Shown piece after piece: positions 1 to 9,876 of a DNA stretch of 64,000 nucleotides (positions are counted from its first letter, which is position 1; every line of letters begins with the position of its first letter). Made by a program: the position numbers and the translations under genes. The stretch lies in the NCBI RefSeq assembly GCF_001014645.1, contig NZ_LASZ01000001.1, forward strand, positions 62,001 through 126,000, read 5' to 3'. This DNA is from Luteimonas sp. FCS-9 (GTDB lineage Bacteria; Pseudomonadota; Gammaproteobacteria; Xanthomonadales; Xanthomonadaceae). The notes under the pieces were generated by a model, which worked only from the letters and a program-made list of their open reading frames with translations, ran no database searches and was not told the origin of the DNA.

Positions 1-219
1 TACGGCGAGCAGCGCCCCAAGGCCGACAACGCCAGCGAGGCCGGCCGCAACGCCAACCGCCGCGTCGTGCTGATGGTGCTGGCCGAACCGGAGTCGACCG
101 AGGGTCGCCCGATCGGCGCGCCCGCGCCGGCCCGCCCCGTCGCCGCCGACGCCCTGCCCGCAGTCGCCGACGAGCGGGCGCTCCCATCCCTGCCCCCCCA
201 TCCCCGAGGAGAGACCTGA
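1..219 (+). CDS. motD: MotB/MotD flagellar stator protein, C-terminal fragment
   Basis: This is the last 72 codons of a gene cut by the window edge. The opening residues YGEQRPKADNASEAGRNANR match the end of an OmpA/MotB peptidoglycan-binding domain, which anchors stator complexes to the cell wall. A low-complexity Pro/Ala tail follows. The TGA stop overlaps the ATG of the next gene (TGATG). A ParA ATPase and a CheW-domain gene come next, which is the motC-motD-parA-cheW order of Pseudomonas-type flagellar clusters. That order favours MotD over MotB, although the fragment alone cannot separate them. Confidence 0.8.
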   Translation, partial: YGEQRPKADNASEAGRNANRRVVLMVLAEPESTEGRPIGAPAPARPVAADALPAVADERALPSLPPHPRGET

Positions 220-998
220 TGCGCGTCTGGGCGATCGCCAACCAGAAAGGCGGCGTCGGCAAGACCACGACCACGCTGGCCCTCGGCCGCGCAATGGTCG
301 CACGCGGGCTGCGCGTGCTGCTGGTCGATCTCGACCCCCACGCCTCGCTCACGCGCGCGTTCGGCATCCCGACCGACCCGCCGCCGGCCGGCGTGGCCGA
401 CCTATTCGCCACCCCGCCCTCGAGCCTGGCGTCGCTGATGCGCGCCGCACCGACCGAGGGCCTGGACTTCGTCTGCGCGCAGACCGCGCTGGCGACGCTC
501 GAGCGGCGCAGCGCGACCCAGCCCGGCCTGGGCCTGGCGCTGTCGCAGGCGATCACGCGCCACACCGGCGGCCACGAAACGATCCTGCTCGACTGCCCGC
601 CCACGCTCGGCCTGCTGATGGTCAACGCGCTGGCCGCGGCCGACCGGGTCATCGTGCCGACCCAGTGCGAGCCGCTGGCGCTCTACGGCCTGGCCGGCAT
701 GGTGCGCACGGCCGAGATGGTCGAACGCTCGCGGCAACGGCCGCTGCCGGTCTCGGTGCTGCCGACGATGTACGACCGCCGCACCCGAATCGGACGCGAG
801 ACGCTGGCGCAGCTGCAGGACGAGTACGCCGGCCGGATCTGGGACGAGGCGGTCCCGGTGGACACCCAGCTCAGCAACGCCGACGCGCTCGCCCAGCAGG
901 TCCTCAGCGGCACGCCGTCCGGTCGCGCGCTGTCGGCCTATGGTCGCGCGCTCGACTGGCTGCTGGCCGAGGAACAGGCGCTGGAGCACGCCGCATGA
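219..998 (+). CDS. ParA/MinD-family ATPase of the chemotaxis-flagellar cluster (ParC-like)
   Basis: A 259-residue P-loop ATPase. The deviant Walker A motif KGGVGKTT is at residues 10-17, followed by LLVDLDPH near 35-41 and a Walker B-like LLLDCPP near 125. ParA proteins dimerise on ATP and position cargo. In Vibrio and Pseudomonas the version encoded beside motCD and a cheW gene places chemotaxis arrays at the cell pole, and that role is inferred here from the neighbours. The start overlaps the motD stop and a GAGGAGAG Shine-Dalgarno sits just upstream. The 3' end overlaps the next gene (ATGA). There is no parB or parS nearby, so a chromosome-segregation role is unlikely. Confidence 0.85.
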   Translation: MRVWAIANQKGGVGKTTTTLALGRAMVARGLRVLLVDLDPHASLTRAFGIPTDPPPAGVADLFATPPSSLASLMRAAPTEGLDFVCAQTALATLERRSATQPGLGLALSQAITRHTGGHETILLDCPPTLGLLMVNALAAADRVIVPTQCEPLALYGLAGMVRTAEMVERSRQRPLPVSVLPTMYDRRTRIGRETLAQLQDEYAGRIWDEAVPVDTQLSNADALAQQVLSGTPSGRALSAYGRALDWLLAEEQALEHAA

Positions 999-1747
999 AC
1001 GCCGCCGAGGTCGTCGACGACTACCTCGGCGTGCTGCTGTCGGCCGCGCCGGCGGCCGCACCCGCGCCTGCACCCGTGCACGCCCCGACGCCTGCACCGC
1101 CGCCCGCAGCGGCAATGGCGCCGCCGGCGACCAGGCCTGTGCCGTCGACGGCCGTCGCCAGGGCCGCGCCCCCGGCCCCGCCGGCGCCGGCGATGCGCCC
1201 GCCGCCGGTGGCCTCGCCCGCCCTGCCGGCTGCGCCGACGCCTCGGCTCGCGGCCGTGCCAGCGCGCCCCGACGCGGGACCGACGCCGCAGCGGCGCAGC
1301 AGCGAGCGCAACGCCCGCTGGCTGCGCCTGCGCTGCGGCGGTCAGGTCTACGGCCTGGAGCTGCTGAAGATCCGCGAGGTCGTGCTGCCCGCGCCGCTGC
1401 TGCCGGTTCGCGGCGCATCGCCGTGCCTGGCCGGGCTGATGAACCTGCGCGGCCAGGGCGTACCGGTGGTCGACCTGGGCCTGCAGTTGGGCGACGCGGC
1501 GGTCGAGGACACGCCGTCGACGCGGATCGTCGTGCTCGAGGAACACGGCGACACGCTCGGCCTGCGCGTGTCCACGGTCGAGGACGTCGCGGTCGTGTCC
1601 GACACCCAGATTGAGGGCGCACACACGTCCCGGCTCGCGCCGGTCGGCGACCACCGCATCCGCGGCATCGCGCGGCTCGGCGGCGCGGTCATGCTGCTGC
1701 TCGACGCCTCGCGGCTGCTGTCGATGCCGCTCTACACCGCCCGCTGA
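995..1747 (+). CDS. CheW-domain protein with Pro/Ala-rich N-terminus (ParP-like)
   Basis: 250 residues. The N-terminal 100 or so are an Ala/Pro linker after a short acidic start (MNAAEVVDDYLG), and residues 107-247 form a CheW domain (RLRCGGQVYGLELLKIREVV, then LAGLMNLRGQGVPVVDLG). CheW domains couple receptors to CheA. Position behind the ParA ATPase with a 4-base ATGA overlap suggests it links that ATPase to the chemoreceptor array, as ParP does in Vibrio. The overlap fixes the start at 995; a longer reading frame upstream overlaps the ParA gene entirely and is rejected. The partner role is inferred from synteny. Confidence 0.8.
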   Translation: MNAAEVVDDYLGVLLSAAPAAAPAPAPVHAPTPAPPPAAAMAPPATRPVPSTAVARAAPPAPPAPAMRPPPVASPALPAAPTPRLAAVPARPDAGPTPQRRSSERNARWLRLRCGGQVYGLELLKIREVVLPAPLLPVRGASPCLAGLMNLRGQGVPVVDLGLQLGDAAVEDTPSTRIVVLEEHGDTLGLRVSTVEDVAVVSDTQIEGAHTSRLAPVGDHRIRGIARLGGAVMLLLDASRLLSMPLYTAR

Positions 1748-2156
1748 GCGCCGCGCTCCGCAACCAAGACGCGCCTGAAGCGCTTCACTTCGAATGGATA
1801 GCGGCCTGCCGGCCGGAAGCCGCTCTTCCCTCGGCAAGGCATCCTGTCTTGACGAGGGCGCGCACCATCCATGGCGCGCTCGACGCGGCCACCAACCGGC
1901 AGTCCGCTGCTGCGGACATTGGCAGCCCGACTTCGGTTGGATGCGGAGTCGCCTGCTTGAAGAAGTCACGCATTGTCGGCCTCAGTGCGTCGTGCTGGTC
2001 GGGGATTGCGATAGCGGGCCATGGATGGCCCGCGGCGGCGAGTCAGCCAGGATGGCTGACCGAGCCGGGGAGCAGTCCCCGGCCGGCGCGACGCGCGCGC
2101 AGAAGACGAACGCACTGATTGAGTGGGCAGAAGCAAAGAGTCCGAACGCACCAACC
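1748..2156. other. Intergenic region with three consecutive hairpins
   Basis: About 400 bases between the ParP-like gene and the sigma-28 promoter of the STAS gene. No frame has family-like protein content. It carries three adjacent perfect inverted repeats: 2014-2033 (9-bp arms, GG loop), 2042-2060 (8-bp arms, GGA loop) and 2064-2083 (8-bp arms). The first two show GGA at the apex. This may be a terminator region, a family of intergenic repeats, or part of a small RNA; the sequence does not decide. Confidence 0.5.
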
Positions 2157-2183
2157 TAAAGCTCGCCGCATCGCTGCCGCTAA
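2157..2183 (+). promoter_or_regulatory. Sigma-28 (FliA) promoter of the STAS-cheY-cheA operon
   Basis: TAAAGCTC at 2157-2164, an 11-base spacer, then GCCGCTAA at 2176-2183. This closely matches the FliA consensus TAAAGTTT-N11-GCCGATAA and lies 33 bases before the STAS gene. Confidence 0.8.
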
Positions 2184-2215
2184 CCCCGTCGTACCCCCCA
2201 ATTTGCGGAGACGCG

Positions 2216-2533
2216 ATGACCACCCTGGACCTGGGCGAGGATCTCGGCATCGAGACCAGCGCCGCGCTCAAGGCGCTGCTCGCGCCCCATCTGGCGCAGG
2301 ACCAGGAGGTGATCCTGGACGGCGCGCAGGTGCGGCGCGTGCACACCGCTGGCCTGCAGGTGCTGTGCGCGTTCTTCGCCAGCCGCGCCGCGCTGGGCCG
2401 CCGTACGGCGCTGCGAGACGGCAGCCCGTCGCTGCTCGACGCCGTCCGCCTGCTGGGGATCGGCGATTCGCTGGGCCTGCCCGGCATCTCACGCAACAAT
2501 TCGAACGCAAGCACAGTGGAGAACCCCGCATGA
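2216..2533 (+). CDS. STAS-domain protein of the chemotaxis operon
   Basis: 105 residues forming a single STAS (anti-anti-sigma-like) domain. The segment VILDGAQVRRVHTAGLQVLC holds the usual strand-turn-helix, with Thr in place of the commonly phosphorylated Ser. Such lone STAS proteins occur at the head of chemotaxis operons in Xanthomonadaceae and Pseudomonas; the biochemical role there is not settled. No kinase partner gene is adjacent. The start at 2216 has a GGAG 7 bases upstream and follows the sigma-28 promoter, whereas a longer in-frame ATG at 2123 lies upstream of that promoter. The stop overlaps cheY (ATGA). Confidence 0.75.
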   Translation: MTTLDLGEDLGIETSAALKALLAPHLAQDQEVILDGAQVRRVHTAGLQVLCAFFASRAALGRRTALRDGSPSLLDAVRLLGIGDSLGLPGISRNNSNASTVENPA

Positions 2534-2895
2534 GCGCACGCATTCTGGTAGTGGACGATTCGGCCTCGATGCGCCAGATGGTCTCCTTCGCCCTGACCTC
2601 GGCCGGCTTCTCGGTCGAGGAGGCCGAGGACGGCCAGGTCGCCCTCGGGCGCGCGCAGGGCCAGCGGTTCAACGCCGTGGTCACCGACGTCAACATGCCC
2701 AACATGGACGGCATCGCGCTGATCCGCGCGCTGCGCGGCCTGCCCGACTACAAGTTCACGCCAATGCTGATGCTGACCACCGAGTCGGCCGCCGACAAGA
2801 AGGCCGAGGGCAAGGCCGCCGGCGCGACCGGCTGGCTGGTCAAGCCGTTCAATCCCGACCAGCTCGTCGCCACGGTCCAGAAAGTCCTGGGCTGA
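2530..2895 (+). CDS. cheY: Chemotaxis response regulator CheY
   Basis: 121 residues, a stand-alone receiver domain. The acidic pair D9/D10, phosphoacceptor D53 (TDVNMPNMDG) and conserved K105 (LVKPF) are all present. There is no output domain. CheY-P normally binds the flagellar motor switch FliM, though single-receiver proteins can also act as phosphate sinks. The gene overlaps the STAS gene by four bases and is followed 37 bases later by cheA, so all three are likely co-transcribed from the sigma-28 promoter at 2157. Confidence 0.9.
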   Translation: MSARILVVDDSASMRQMVSFALTSAGFSVEEAEDGQVALGRAQGQRFNAVVTDVNMPNMDGIALIRALRGLPDYKFTPMLMLTTESAADKKAEGKAAGATGWLVKPFNPDQLVATVQKVLG

Positions 2896-2932
2896 CGCCC
2901 GCTCCTTCCCGCCTCCACGCCAGGGCCGCCCG

Positions 2933-4933
2933 ATGAACATGGACATGCAGCGCTTCCACGCCACTTTCTTCGAGGAAAGCCGGGAAGGCCTGGAGGCCAT
3001 GGAAGCGGGCCTGCTGCAGCTCGAGCAGGGCGACCAGGACCCCGAGCTGGTCAATTCGATCTTCCGCGCAGCGCACTCGATCAAGGGCGGCGCGGCGACG
3101 TTCGGCTTCGACGCGGTCGCCGCGCTGACCCACGTGCTCGAGACGCTGCTCGACGAGCTGCGCGCGGGCAAGCGCAGCGTCGACGGCACGGCCATCGACG
3201 CGATGCTGGCGTCGGTCGACGTGCTGCGCGGCCTGCTCGCCGAGGCCGAGACCGGCCAGCCGGCCGACCCGCAGGCCGCGATCGCGGTCCAGGCCCGGCT
3301 CGATGCCGTGCTCGCCGGCACCGCGGCGCCGGCGCCGGTCGCGGTCACGACGGTGCCCACGCAGGCCGCCGTCGACCCGGCGGGCTGGCGGATCGGGTTC
3401 ACGCCCGCGCCGTCGATGTTCATGAGCGGCAACGACCCGCTGCGCATCATCCGCGAGCTCGATCAGCTGGCACCGCTCGACGTCGCCTGCCGGATGGAGC
3501 GGCTGCCCGGCTTCGGCCAGCTCGACCCGCTCGAGGCCTACCTCGCCTGGGACCTGGGCCTGCTCGGCGCGGTGCCGCGCGGTACCGTCGACGAGGTGTT
3601 CGCCTGGGTCGAGGACGACTGCGAACTCGACATCCGCCCCATCGAGCCTGCTCTGCGCGCCGCCGCGCCCGCGGTCGAGGCGGCCGTGTCGCCCCCGCCT
3701 GCCGCCGCGCCCGCCGCAGCTCCCGGTGCGCCTGGCAACGCCGCGCCGCCGGCCGCGCACGAGGCCGAGAGCTCGATCCGCGTGAGCACCGACAAGATCG
3801 ACGGCCTGATCAACCTGGTCGGCGAGCTCGTGATCACGCAGGCGATGCTCAAGCAGGTGTCCGCCGCGCTCGACCCAGCCGTGAGCGAGCGCCTGTTCGC
3901 TGGGCTGGACCTGCTCGAACGCAACACGCGCGACCTGCAGGAAGCGGTCATCGGCGTGCGCATGCTGCCGGTCGACGCGGTGTTCCGCCGGTTCCCGCGG
4001 CTGGTGCGCGACCTGTCGACGCGCCTGGGCAAGCAGGTCCGCCTGCGCACGCTCGGCGAAGGCACCGAACTGGACAAGGGCCTGATCGAGAAGATCGCCG
4101 ACCCGCTGGTGCATCTGGTCCGCAACGCGATCGACCACGGTCTGGAACTGCCCGAGGCGCGCCGCGCCGCCGGCAAGGACGAGGCCGGCACGATCACGCT
4201 GGCCGCCTCGCACCAGGGCGGTCACATCGTCATCGAGGTGGCCGACGACGGCCGCGGGCTCGACCGCGACCGCATCCTGGCCAAGGCCGCCGAGCGCGGC
4301 CTGGCCGTGCCCGACGCGCCGTCCGACGCCCAGGTCTGGGACCTGATCTTCCAGGCCGGCTTCTCGACCGCCGACGCGGTGACCGACCTGTCGGGCCGCG
4401 GCGTGGGCATGGACGTGGTCCGCCGCAACATCCAGGCGCTCGGCGGCGAGGTCCAGCTCGAGAGCCGCGCCGGCCACGGCACGCGCGTGGTGATCCGCCT
4501 GCCGCTGACCCTCGCGATCCTCGACGGCATGAGCGTGGCGGTCGGCGAGGAGACGCTGATCCTGCCGCTGACCTACGTGATCGAGGCGCTGCAGCCGCAG
4601 GCCGAGGACATCCGCAGCCTCGCCGGCGAGGGCCGGGTGCTGCGCGTGCGCGGCGAGTACCTGCCGCTGGTCTCGCTCAACGCGCACTACCGCTACGGCC
4701 AGCCGCAGGGCGACGACCCGCTGGTCGTCGTCGTCGAAGGCGACGGCCAGAAGCTCGCGCTGGAGGTCGACGAACTGATCGGCCAGCAGCAGGTCGTGGT
4801 CAAGAACCTGGAGAACAACTACCGGCGCGTGGACGGCATCTCGGGGGCGACGATCCTCGGCGACGGCCGGGTCGCGCTGATCGTCGACGTCGGCGGCCTC
4901 GCCCGCTCGCTGCGGCTGCCGCAGGCCGCCTGA
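2933..4933 (+). CDS. cheA: Chemotaxis histidine kinase CheA
   Basis: 666 residues. Order: HPt domain (phospho-His H48 in AAHSIKGGAATFG), a middle region with the GNDPLRIIRELDQL segment common in this CheA subclass, an Ala/Pro linker near 240-280, P3 dimerisation, an HATPase core (HLVRNAIDHGLE, GRGVGMDVVRRN), and a C-terminal CheW-like P5 domain ending at ARSLRLPQAA. CheA autophosphorylates at the receptor array with CheW and passes phosphate to CheY and CheB, both encoded here. Two ATGs (2933 and 2942) could start it; the first is used. A TTCG-loop terminator follows at 5007. Confidence 0.95.
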   Translation: MNMDMQRFHATFFEESREGLEAMEAGLLQLEQGDQDPELVNSIFRAAHSIKGGAATFGFDAVAALTHVLETLLDELRAGKRSVDGTAIDAMLASVDVLRGLLAEAETGQPADPQAAIAVQARLDAVLAGTAAPAPVAVTTVPTQAAVDPAGWRIGFTPAPSMFMSGNDPLRIIRELDQLAPLDVACRMERLPGFGQLDPLEAYLAWDLGLLGAVPRGTVDEVFAWVEDDCELDIRPIEPALRAAAPAVEAAVSPPPAAAPAAAPGAPGNAAPPAAHEAESSIRVSTDKIDGLINLVGELVITQAMLKQVSAALDPAVSERLFAGLDLLERNTRDLQEAVIGVRMLPVDAVFRRFPRLVRDLSTRLGKQVRLRTLGEGTELDKGLIEKIADPLVHLVRNAIDHGLELPEARRAAGKDEAGTITLAASHQGGHIVIEVADDGRGLDRDRILAKAAERGLAVPDAPSDAQVWDLIFQAGFSTADAVTDLSGRGVGMDVVRRNIQALGGEVQLESRAGHGTRVVIRLPLTLAILDGMSVAVGEETLILPLTYVIEALQPQAEDIRSLAGEGRVLRVRGEYLPLVSLNAHYRYGQPQGDDPLVVVVEGDGQKLALEVDELIGQQQVVVKNLENNYRRVDGISGATILGDGRVALIVDVGGLARSLRLPQAA

Positions 4934-5006
4934 TCGCGGCCCCTTGGGGGCCTGGCCGGCGGAAACCGGCCGCCGCGATGCCATTCAAACCGGCCATCGC
5001 CCCGCC

Positions 5007-5026
5007 ACGCCGCCTTCGGGCGGCGT
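5007..5026 (+). terminator. Hairpin terminator after cheA
   Basis: Perfect 8-bp stem ACGCCGCC/GGCGGCGT closed by a TTCG tetraloop, 74 bases after the cheA stop. It lacks a long T tract. A weaker GGCCGG/CCGGCC hairpin lies at 4954-4971. Confidence 0.6.
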
Positions 5027-5118
5027 ACTCGTGTCGGGCAGAATTCACGTGGCGTGCATGTTCATTTCTGGGACATGAATCACCTCGCACGCACTTGAAA
5101 AAATCTTTGCATGGGCTG

Positions 5119-5145
5119 TCAAGTCGGCGGACTCCGGGCCGCTAG
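5119..5145 (+). promoter_or_regulatory. Sigma-28 promoter of receptor gene 1
   Basis: TCAAGTCG (5119-5126), 11-base spacer, GCCGCTAG (5138-5145), 74 bases before the receptor start. It matches the sites at 2157, 10675 and 14276 in spacing. Confidence 0.75.
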
Positions 5146-5219
5146 ACGTGGAAGCAAAGGACGCGCCCCAGGTGTTGACCGACACCTGCCCGCGTCCTTC
5201 GTCGTACCGGAGATCTCCC

Positions 5220-7463
5220 ATGCGCTGGTTGAACAACCTGTCGATCGCCCGCAAGCTCGCGGTCGCCTTTACCCTGGTCGTGTTGCTGGCCGCCGGCCTG
5301 GGCGCCTTCGCGCTGAGCCGGCTGGGCGTGATCAACGCCGAGCTGCAGAAGGTCAGCCTCGACGACATGCCCGCCGTGCAGTACCTGGGCGAGATCCGTT
5401 CGCAGCTGGGCGAGTACCGGATGTACGAGCTGGCGCAGCTGAGCCGGCTCGACGAGCCCGAGGCGGTGCGCGACTACGACCAGCGCCTGGCCGGGATCGA
5501 GAAGATCATCGCCGAGCAGCGCGCCCTCTACGAGGCGCTGCCGCTGACCGCCGAGGAACAGGGCCTCTACGACGCGGTCACCGCCCGGCTGGCGACCTAC
5601 TTCGACGCCCGCCGCGAGATCGAGCAGGCGCTGGCCGCCGGCGACGGCGCGACCGCGCAGATGGTATCGGACGACAAGTCGCGCCCGCTGCGTCGCGACC
5701 TGTTCGAGTCGATGACCGCGCTCGCCGAGTTCAACAGCCGGCGGCTGGCCGACGACATCGCGCACGCCAACGTGATCTATCGCAGCAGCATCTTCGCGAT
5801 GATCGTGGGCATCGCGATCATCGTGCTGCTGGCCGCAGCGATGGCCGTCGCGATCTCGCGCACGCTCTCGCGCTCGGTCGGGGCCGCGGTCAGGGTCGCC
5901 AACGACGTGTCGGCTGGCCGGCTGGACACGGACATCGTCGTCGACCGCAGCGACGAGGTCGGCCAGCTGCTCGGCGCGATGCAGCGGATGCAGGGCCAGC
6001 TGCGCGCGGTGATCGACGCCCAGCGCGGCATGGCGCGCGCACACGAGGCCGGCACGATCAGCCACCGCATGGACGAAGGCGCGTTCCCCGGCGACTACGG
6101 CCTGATGGTGCGCGAGACCAATGCGCTCGTCGGCTCGCACGTGGACGTCAAGATGCACCTGATCGAGGTGATGCGGCAGTACGCGATCGGCGACCTGACC
6201 CCGGACCTGGAGCAGTACCCGGGTGAGAAGGCCGTGCTGACCGAGACCATGGCCACGGTGAAGGCCAACCTCGGCGCGATCAACGCCGAGGTCAAGGCGC
6301 TGGCCGGCGCCGCCGCGCGCGGCGACTTCACCGTCCGCGGCGACGCGGCGCGCTTCCAGCACGACTTCCGCGGCATGATCGAGGACCTCAACCGGCTGAT
6401 GGACGCCGCCGACGGCAACCTCGACCAGCTCTCGCGGCTGCTGCAGTCGATCGCGGCCGGCGACCTGACCGCGCGCATGGATGGCGACTTCCACGGCGTG
6501 TTCGCCCGCATGCGCGACGACGCCAACGCCACCGTCGCCCAGCTCACCGCCATCGTCGCCCGCATCCAGGACGCCTCGGCCGCGATCGGCACCGCGTCGA
6601 CCGAGATCGCCTCGGGCAATGACGACCTCTCGCGCCGCACCGAGCAGCAGGCCGCCAACCTGGAAGAAACCGCCGCGTCGATGGAGGAACTCACCTCCAC
6701 CGTCCGCCAGAACGCCGACCACGCCCGCCAGGCCAACCAGCTCGCCCAGGGCGCGGCCACCGTCGCTTCCCAGGGCGGCGAGGTCGTCGGCCAGGTCGTT
6801 TCCACGATGGCCGACATCGAGGCGTCGTCGCGCAAGATCGGCGACATCATCTCGGTCATCGACGGCATCGCGTTCCAGACCAACATCCTGGCGCTCAACG
6901 CCGCCGTCGAGGCCGCACGCGCCGGCGAGCAGGGCCGCGGCTTCGCGGTCGTCGCCTCCGAGGTCCGCACGCTTGCCCAGCGCAGCGCCAACGCCGCCAA
7001 GGAGATCAAGGGCCTGATCGACGACTCCACCGGCAAGGTCGCCAGCGGCGCCGCGCTCGCCGGCCAGGCCGGCGCCACGATGGCCGAGATGGTCGCCTCG
7101 GTGCAGCGGGTGACCGACATCATGGCCGAGATCTCGGCGGCCTCGCAGGAGCAGGCCGCCGGCATCGAGCAGGTCAACCAGACCATCGTGCAGATGGACG
7201 AGACCACGCAGCAGAACGCCGCTCTGGTCGAGGAGGCCTCGGCCGCCGCGCGCGCGATGGAGGAACAGGCCGGCGGGCTCGCCGACGCAATCGCGGTGTT
7301 CCACATCGACACGGCCGGTCGCCGGCCCGGCACCGCACCGGCGCCGATGCCGCAGGCCCCGGCGATCGTCCGCGCGCCCCAGCCTGCCGCGCTGGCCAGG
7401 CCGGTCACGCCCGCGCGCAAGGCGCCGGCGCCGGTCGTCGAGGCCGACTGGGCCGAGTTCTGA
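5220..7463 (+). CDS. Methyl-accepting chemotaxis protein 1, poly-HAMP, with CheR-tether
   Basis: 747 residues. A transmembrane helix near 10-32, a periplasmic four-helix-bundle-type sensor, a second transmembrane helix near 187-210, then about five HAMP-like units in series (for example [48 protein letters not shown]), followed by the cytoplasmic signalling hairpin with the conserved tip [20 protein letters not shown]. The C-terminus is a Pro/Ala linker ending DWAEF, a CheR/CheB docking pentapeptide of the xWxxF type. The start at 5220 has GGAG 8 bases upstream. The signalling half is almost identical in DNA to receptors 2 and 3. Ligand unknown. Confidence 0.9.
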   Translation: MRWLNNLSIARKLAVAFTLVVLLAAGLGAFALSRLGVINAELQKVSLDDMPAVQYLGEIRSQLGEYRMYELAQLSRLDEPEAVRDYDQRLAGIEKIIAEQRALYEALPLTAEEQGLYDAVTARLATYFDARREIEQALAAGDGATAQMVSDDKSRPLRRDLFESMTALAEFNSRRLADDIAHANVIYRSSIFAMIVGIAIIVLLAAAMAVAISRTLSRSVGAAVRVANDVSAGRLDTDIVVDRSDEVGQLLGAMQRMQGQLRAVIDAQRGMARAHEAGTISHRMDEGAFPGDYGLMVRETNALVGSHVDVKMHLIEVMRQYAIGDLTPDLEQYPGEKAVLTETMATVKANLGAINAEVKALAGAAARGDFTVRGDAARFQHDFRGMIEDLNRLMDAADGNLDQLSRLLQSIAAGDLTARMDGDFHGVFARMRDDANATVAQLTAIVARIQDASAAIGTASTEIASGNDDLSRRTEQQAANLEETAASMEELTSTVRQNADHARQANQLAQGAATVASQGGEVVGQVVSTMADIEASSRKIGDIISVIDGIAFQTNILALNAAVEAARAGEQGRGFAVVASEVRTLAQRSANAAKEIKGLIDDSTGKVASGAALAGQAGATMAEMVASVQRVTDIMAEISAASQEQAAGIEQVNQTIVQMDETTQQNAALVEEASAAARAMEEQAGGLADAIAVFHIDTAGRRPGTAPAPMPQAPAIVRAPQPAALARPVTPARKAPAPVVEADWAEF
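6435..7290 (+). repeat. Receptor signalling-domain repeat, copy 1
   Basis: About 0.85 kb nearly identical to 8883-9735 and, from CTGACCGCGCGCATGGA onward, to 13169-13990. It encodes the last HAMP unit plus the methylation and signalling hairpin. Synonymous sites are largely conserved too, which points to recent duplication or gene conversion. Confidence 0.8.
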
Positions 7464-7489
7464 CCCACCCCGCCCGGGCGCCTCCGGCA

Positions 7490-7510
7490 TTCGCCGAGGC
7501 ACCGGGCGCA
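7490..7510 (+). terminator. Hairpin after receptor gene 1
   Basis: GCCT-(C)-CGGC, loop ATTC, GCCG-AGGC: an 8-bp stem with one bulge, 27 bases after the stop. No T tract. Confidence 0.4.
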
Positions 7511-7596
7511 CCGCGCCTGGCGGGGCGGGCCCGGCGCCACAGGGCGTCGGCGTGTGCCGCTGGGACGGCGCCGGCGCGCCCCGGCCGCGGGACGCC

Positions 7597-7623
7597 TCAA
7601 CCTCGGCGCGCAGCGGCCGATAC
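7597..7623 (+). promoter_or_regulatory. Sigma-28 promoter of receptor gene 2
   Basis: TCAACCTC (7597-7604), 11-base spacer, GCCGATAC (7616-7623), 23 bases before the start. The -10 part is strong and the -35 part weaker. Confidence 0.65.
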
Positions 7624-7646
7624 CGGTGGCAGGCCCCACGCATGCC

Positions 7647-9830
7647 ATGCCCATGAAACCCGTCGCCGCCCTGCTCCGCGCCCTGTCCGACCTGCCGATG
7701 CAGCGCAAGTTCCTGATCCAGACCGCGCTGGTCGCCACTGGCATCGTCCTGCTCGCGGTGGTCGCGGCCCGGGTCCAGTTCGTGGACCTCAACCAGACCC
7801 GCAAGGACGACCTGGCATCCCAGACCCAGATGGCGCTGGGCATCGTCGAAGAATACGCACGCCGTGCGAAGACCGGCGAACTGTCGCTGGACGACGCCAA
7901 GCGCAACGCGCTGGCGACGCTCGCGGCAATGCGGTCCGAAGGCGATGTCGATTACTTCTTCGTCACCGACGAGCGGCCCACCCTGCTGATGCATCCGTTG
8001 CGCCCCGATCTCGTGGGCAAGGACGTCTCGGGCATCACCGATCCCGATGGCAAGGCGATCTATCCCGAATTCGTCACGGCCGCGCGCGCCGGTGGCGGCA
8101 ACGTGGACTTCCTCTGGGCCAAGGCGGGCAGCGAAGACCCCGTGCACAAGACCTCCTATTCCGCGCTGTACGCGCCGTGGGGCTGGGTGCTGACCACCGG
8201 CGTCTACCTCGACGACATCCAGTCGCAGGCGCTGGTGTTCACCGCGATCATGACGATCGTCGGCGGCCTGCTGGTGCTGCTCAACGCCGGCATCGGCTGG
8301 CTGATCGGACGCTCGGTGCTCGAGCCGCTGGGCCGGGCGCTGACCGCGATCCGCGGCGTGGCGAACGGGGATCTGAGCATCCGCACCGGCCATCAGGGCC
8401 GGGACGAGATCGGCCAGATGCTGCGCTCGACCGACGAGATGGTACACATGCTCGAGCGCTTCTCCGCGCAGACGCAGGAGATGATCCGCCTGCACGCCGC
8501 CGAGGACATGCGCCATCGCATGCCCGAGGACTTCCCCGGCGTCTACGGTCAACTCGCGGCGGGCATCAACACGATGATGTTCGAGCACCTGGATGCGATC
8601 GTCGACGCGATCGAGGTGCTCAACGAATACGCCAACGGTGACCTGTCGCGCGACGCCCGCCGCCTGCCGGCGAGCCGCGCGGTCCTGCACGAGGCGATGG
8701 ACGCGGCCAAGGCCAGCCTGATGGCGATCAACGGCGAGATCAACCGCCTCGCGGCCGCGGCCGCAGGCGGCGACTTCTCGGCGCGCGGTGATGCGGCGCG
8801 CTTCCAGCACGACTTCCGGCGCATGGTGCAGAGCCTCAACGCGATGATGGACGCCAGCGACCGCAGCCTGGACCAACTCTCGCGGCTGCTGCAGTCGATC
8901 GCCGCCGGCGACCTGACCGCGCGCATGGACGGCGATTTCCACGGCGTGTTCGCGCGCATGCGCGACGACGCCAACGCCACCGTCGCCCAGCTCACCGCCA
9001 TCGTCGCCCGCATCCAGGACGCCTCGGCCGCGATCGGCACCGCGTCGACCGAGATCGCCTCGGGCAACAACGACCTCTCGCGCCGCACCGAGCAGCAGGC
9101 CGCCAACCTGGAAGAAACCGCCGCGTCGATGGAGGAACTCACCTCCACCGTGCGCCAGAACGCCGACCACGCCCGCCAGGCCAACCAGCTCGCCCAGGGC
9201 GCGGCCACCGTCGCCTCCCAGGGCGGCGAGGTCGTCGGCCAGGTCGTCTCCACGATGGCCGACATCGAGGCGGCGTCGCGCAAGATCGGCGACATCATCT
9301 CGGTCATCGACGGCATCGCGTTCCAGACCAACATCCTGGCGCTCAACGCCGCCGTCGAGGCCGCCCGCGCCGGCGAGCAGGGCCGCGGCTTCGCCGTCGT
9401 CGCCTCCGAGGTCCGCACCCTCGCCCAGCGCAGCGCCAACGCCGCCAAGGAGATCAAGGGGCTGATCGACGACTCCACCGGCAAGGTCGCCAGCGGCGCC
9501 GCGCTCGCGGGGCAAGCCGGCCGGACAATGGCCGAGATGGTCGCCTCGGTGCAGCGGGTGACCGACATCATGGCCGAGATCTCGGCCGCCTCGCAGGAGC
9601 AGGCCGCCGGCATCGAGCAGGTCAACCAGACCATCGTGCAGATGGACGAGACCACGCAGCAGAACGCCGCGCTGGTCGAGGAGGCCTCGGCCGCCGCGCG
9701 CGCGATGGAGGAACAGGCCGGCGGGCTCGCCGCTGCGATCGCGGTGTTCCGTGTCGACACCGCCACCGTGCTGCTGCAGGCGGTCGTGGACGCGGCCCGG
9801 CCGCCGGCAGTCGGCCACGCGCTGCGCTGA
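7647..9830 (+). CDS. Methyl-accepting chemotaxis protein 2 with single Cache sensor
   Basis: 727 residues. After a transmembrane helix near 20-42 comes a periplasmic sCache_2-type sensor ([20 protein letters not shown], then [20 protein letters not shown]), a second transmembrane helix, about five serial HAMP-like units, and the signalling hairpin. sCache_2 domains usually bind small organic acids; the ligand here is unknown. Unlike receptors 1 and 3 it ends in [14 protein letters not shown] with no CheR-docking pentapeptide, so its methylation would depend on tethered neighbours. ATGs at 7647 and 7653 are both in frame; neither has a clear Shine-Dalgarno. The upstream sigma-28 promoter rules out the longer frame from 7554. 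Confidence 0.9.
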   Translation: MPMKPVAALLRALSDLPMQRKFLIQTALVATGIVLLAVVAARVQFVDLNQTRKDDLASQTQMALGIVEEYARRAKTGELSLDDAKRNALATLAAMRSEGDVDYFFVTDERPTLLMHPLRPDLVGKDVSGITDPDGKAIYPEFVTAARAGGGNVDFLWAKAGSEDPVHKTSYSALYAPWGWVLTTGVYLDDIQSQALVFTAIMTIVGGLLVLLNAGIGWLIGRSVLEPLGRALTAIRGVANGDLSIRTGHQGRDEIGQMLRSTDEMVHMLERFSAQTQEMIRLHAAEDMRHRMPEDFPGVYGQLAAGINTMMFEHLDAIVDAIEVLNEYANGDLSRDARRLPASRAVLHEAMDAAKASLMAINGEINRLAAAAAGGDFSARGDAARFQHDFRRMVQSLNAMMDASDRSLDQLSRLLQSIAAGDLTARMDGDFHGVFARMRDDANATVAQLTAIVARIQDASAAIGTASTEIASGNNDLSRRTEQQAANLEETAASMEELTSTVRQNADHARQANQLAQGAATVASQGGEVVGQVVSTMADIEAASRKIGDIISVIDGIAFQTNILALNAAVEAARAGEQGRGFAVVASEVRTLAQRSANAAKEIKGLIDDSTGKVASGAALAGQAGRTMAEMVASVQRVTDIMAEISAASQEQAAGIEQVNQTIVQMDETTQQNAALVEEASAAARAMEEQAGGLAAAIAVFRVDTATVLLQAVVDAARPPAVGHALR
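8883..9735 (+). repeat. Receptor signalling-domain repeat, copy 2
   Basis: Nearly identical to 6435-7290, with scattered single-base differences such as AACAAC for AATGAC at about 9066. Confidence 0.8.
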
Positions 9831-9876
9831 CCCCTGCGCCGCACGCCGGCCCTTCGAAGGCGGACTCGCAAGGACG

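Noticed and set aside
1794..2159. 121-codon and 89-codon plus-strand frames before the STAS gene
   Set aside because: No ribosome site, no domain, and the region is dominated by hairpins; the frames end at or overlap the sigma-28 promoter.
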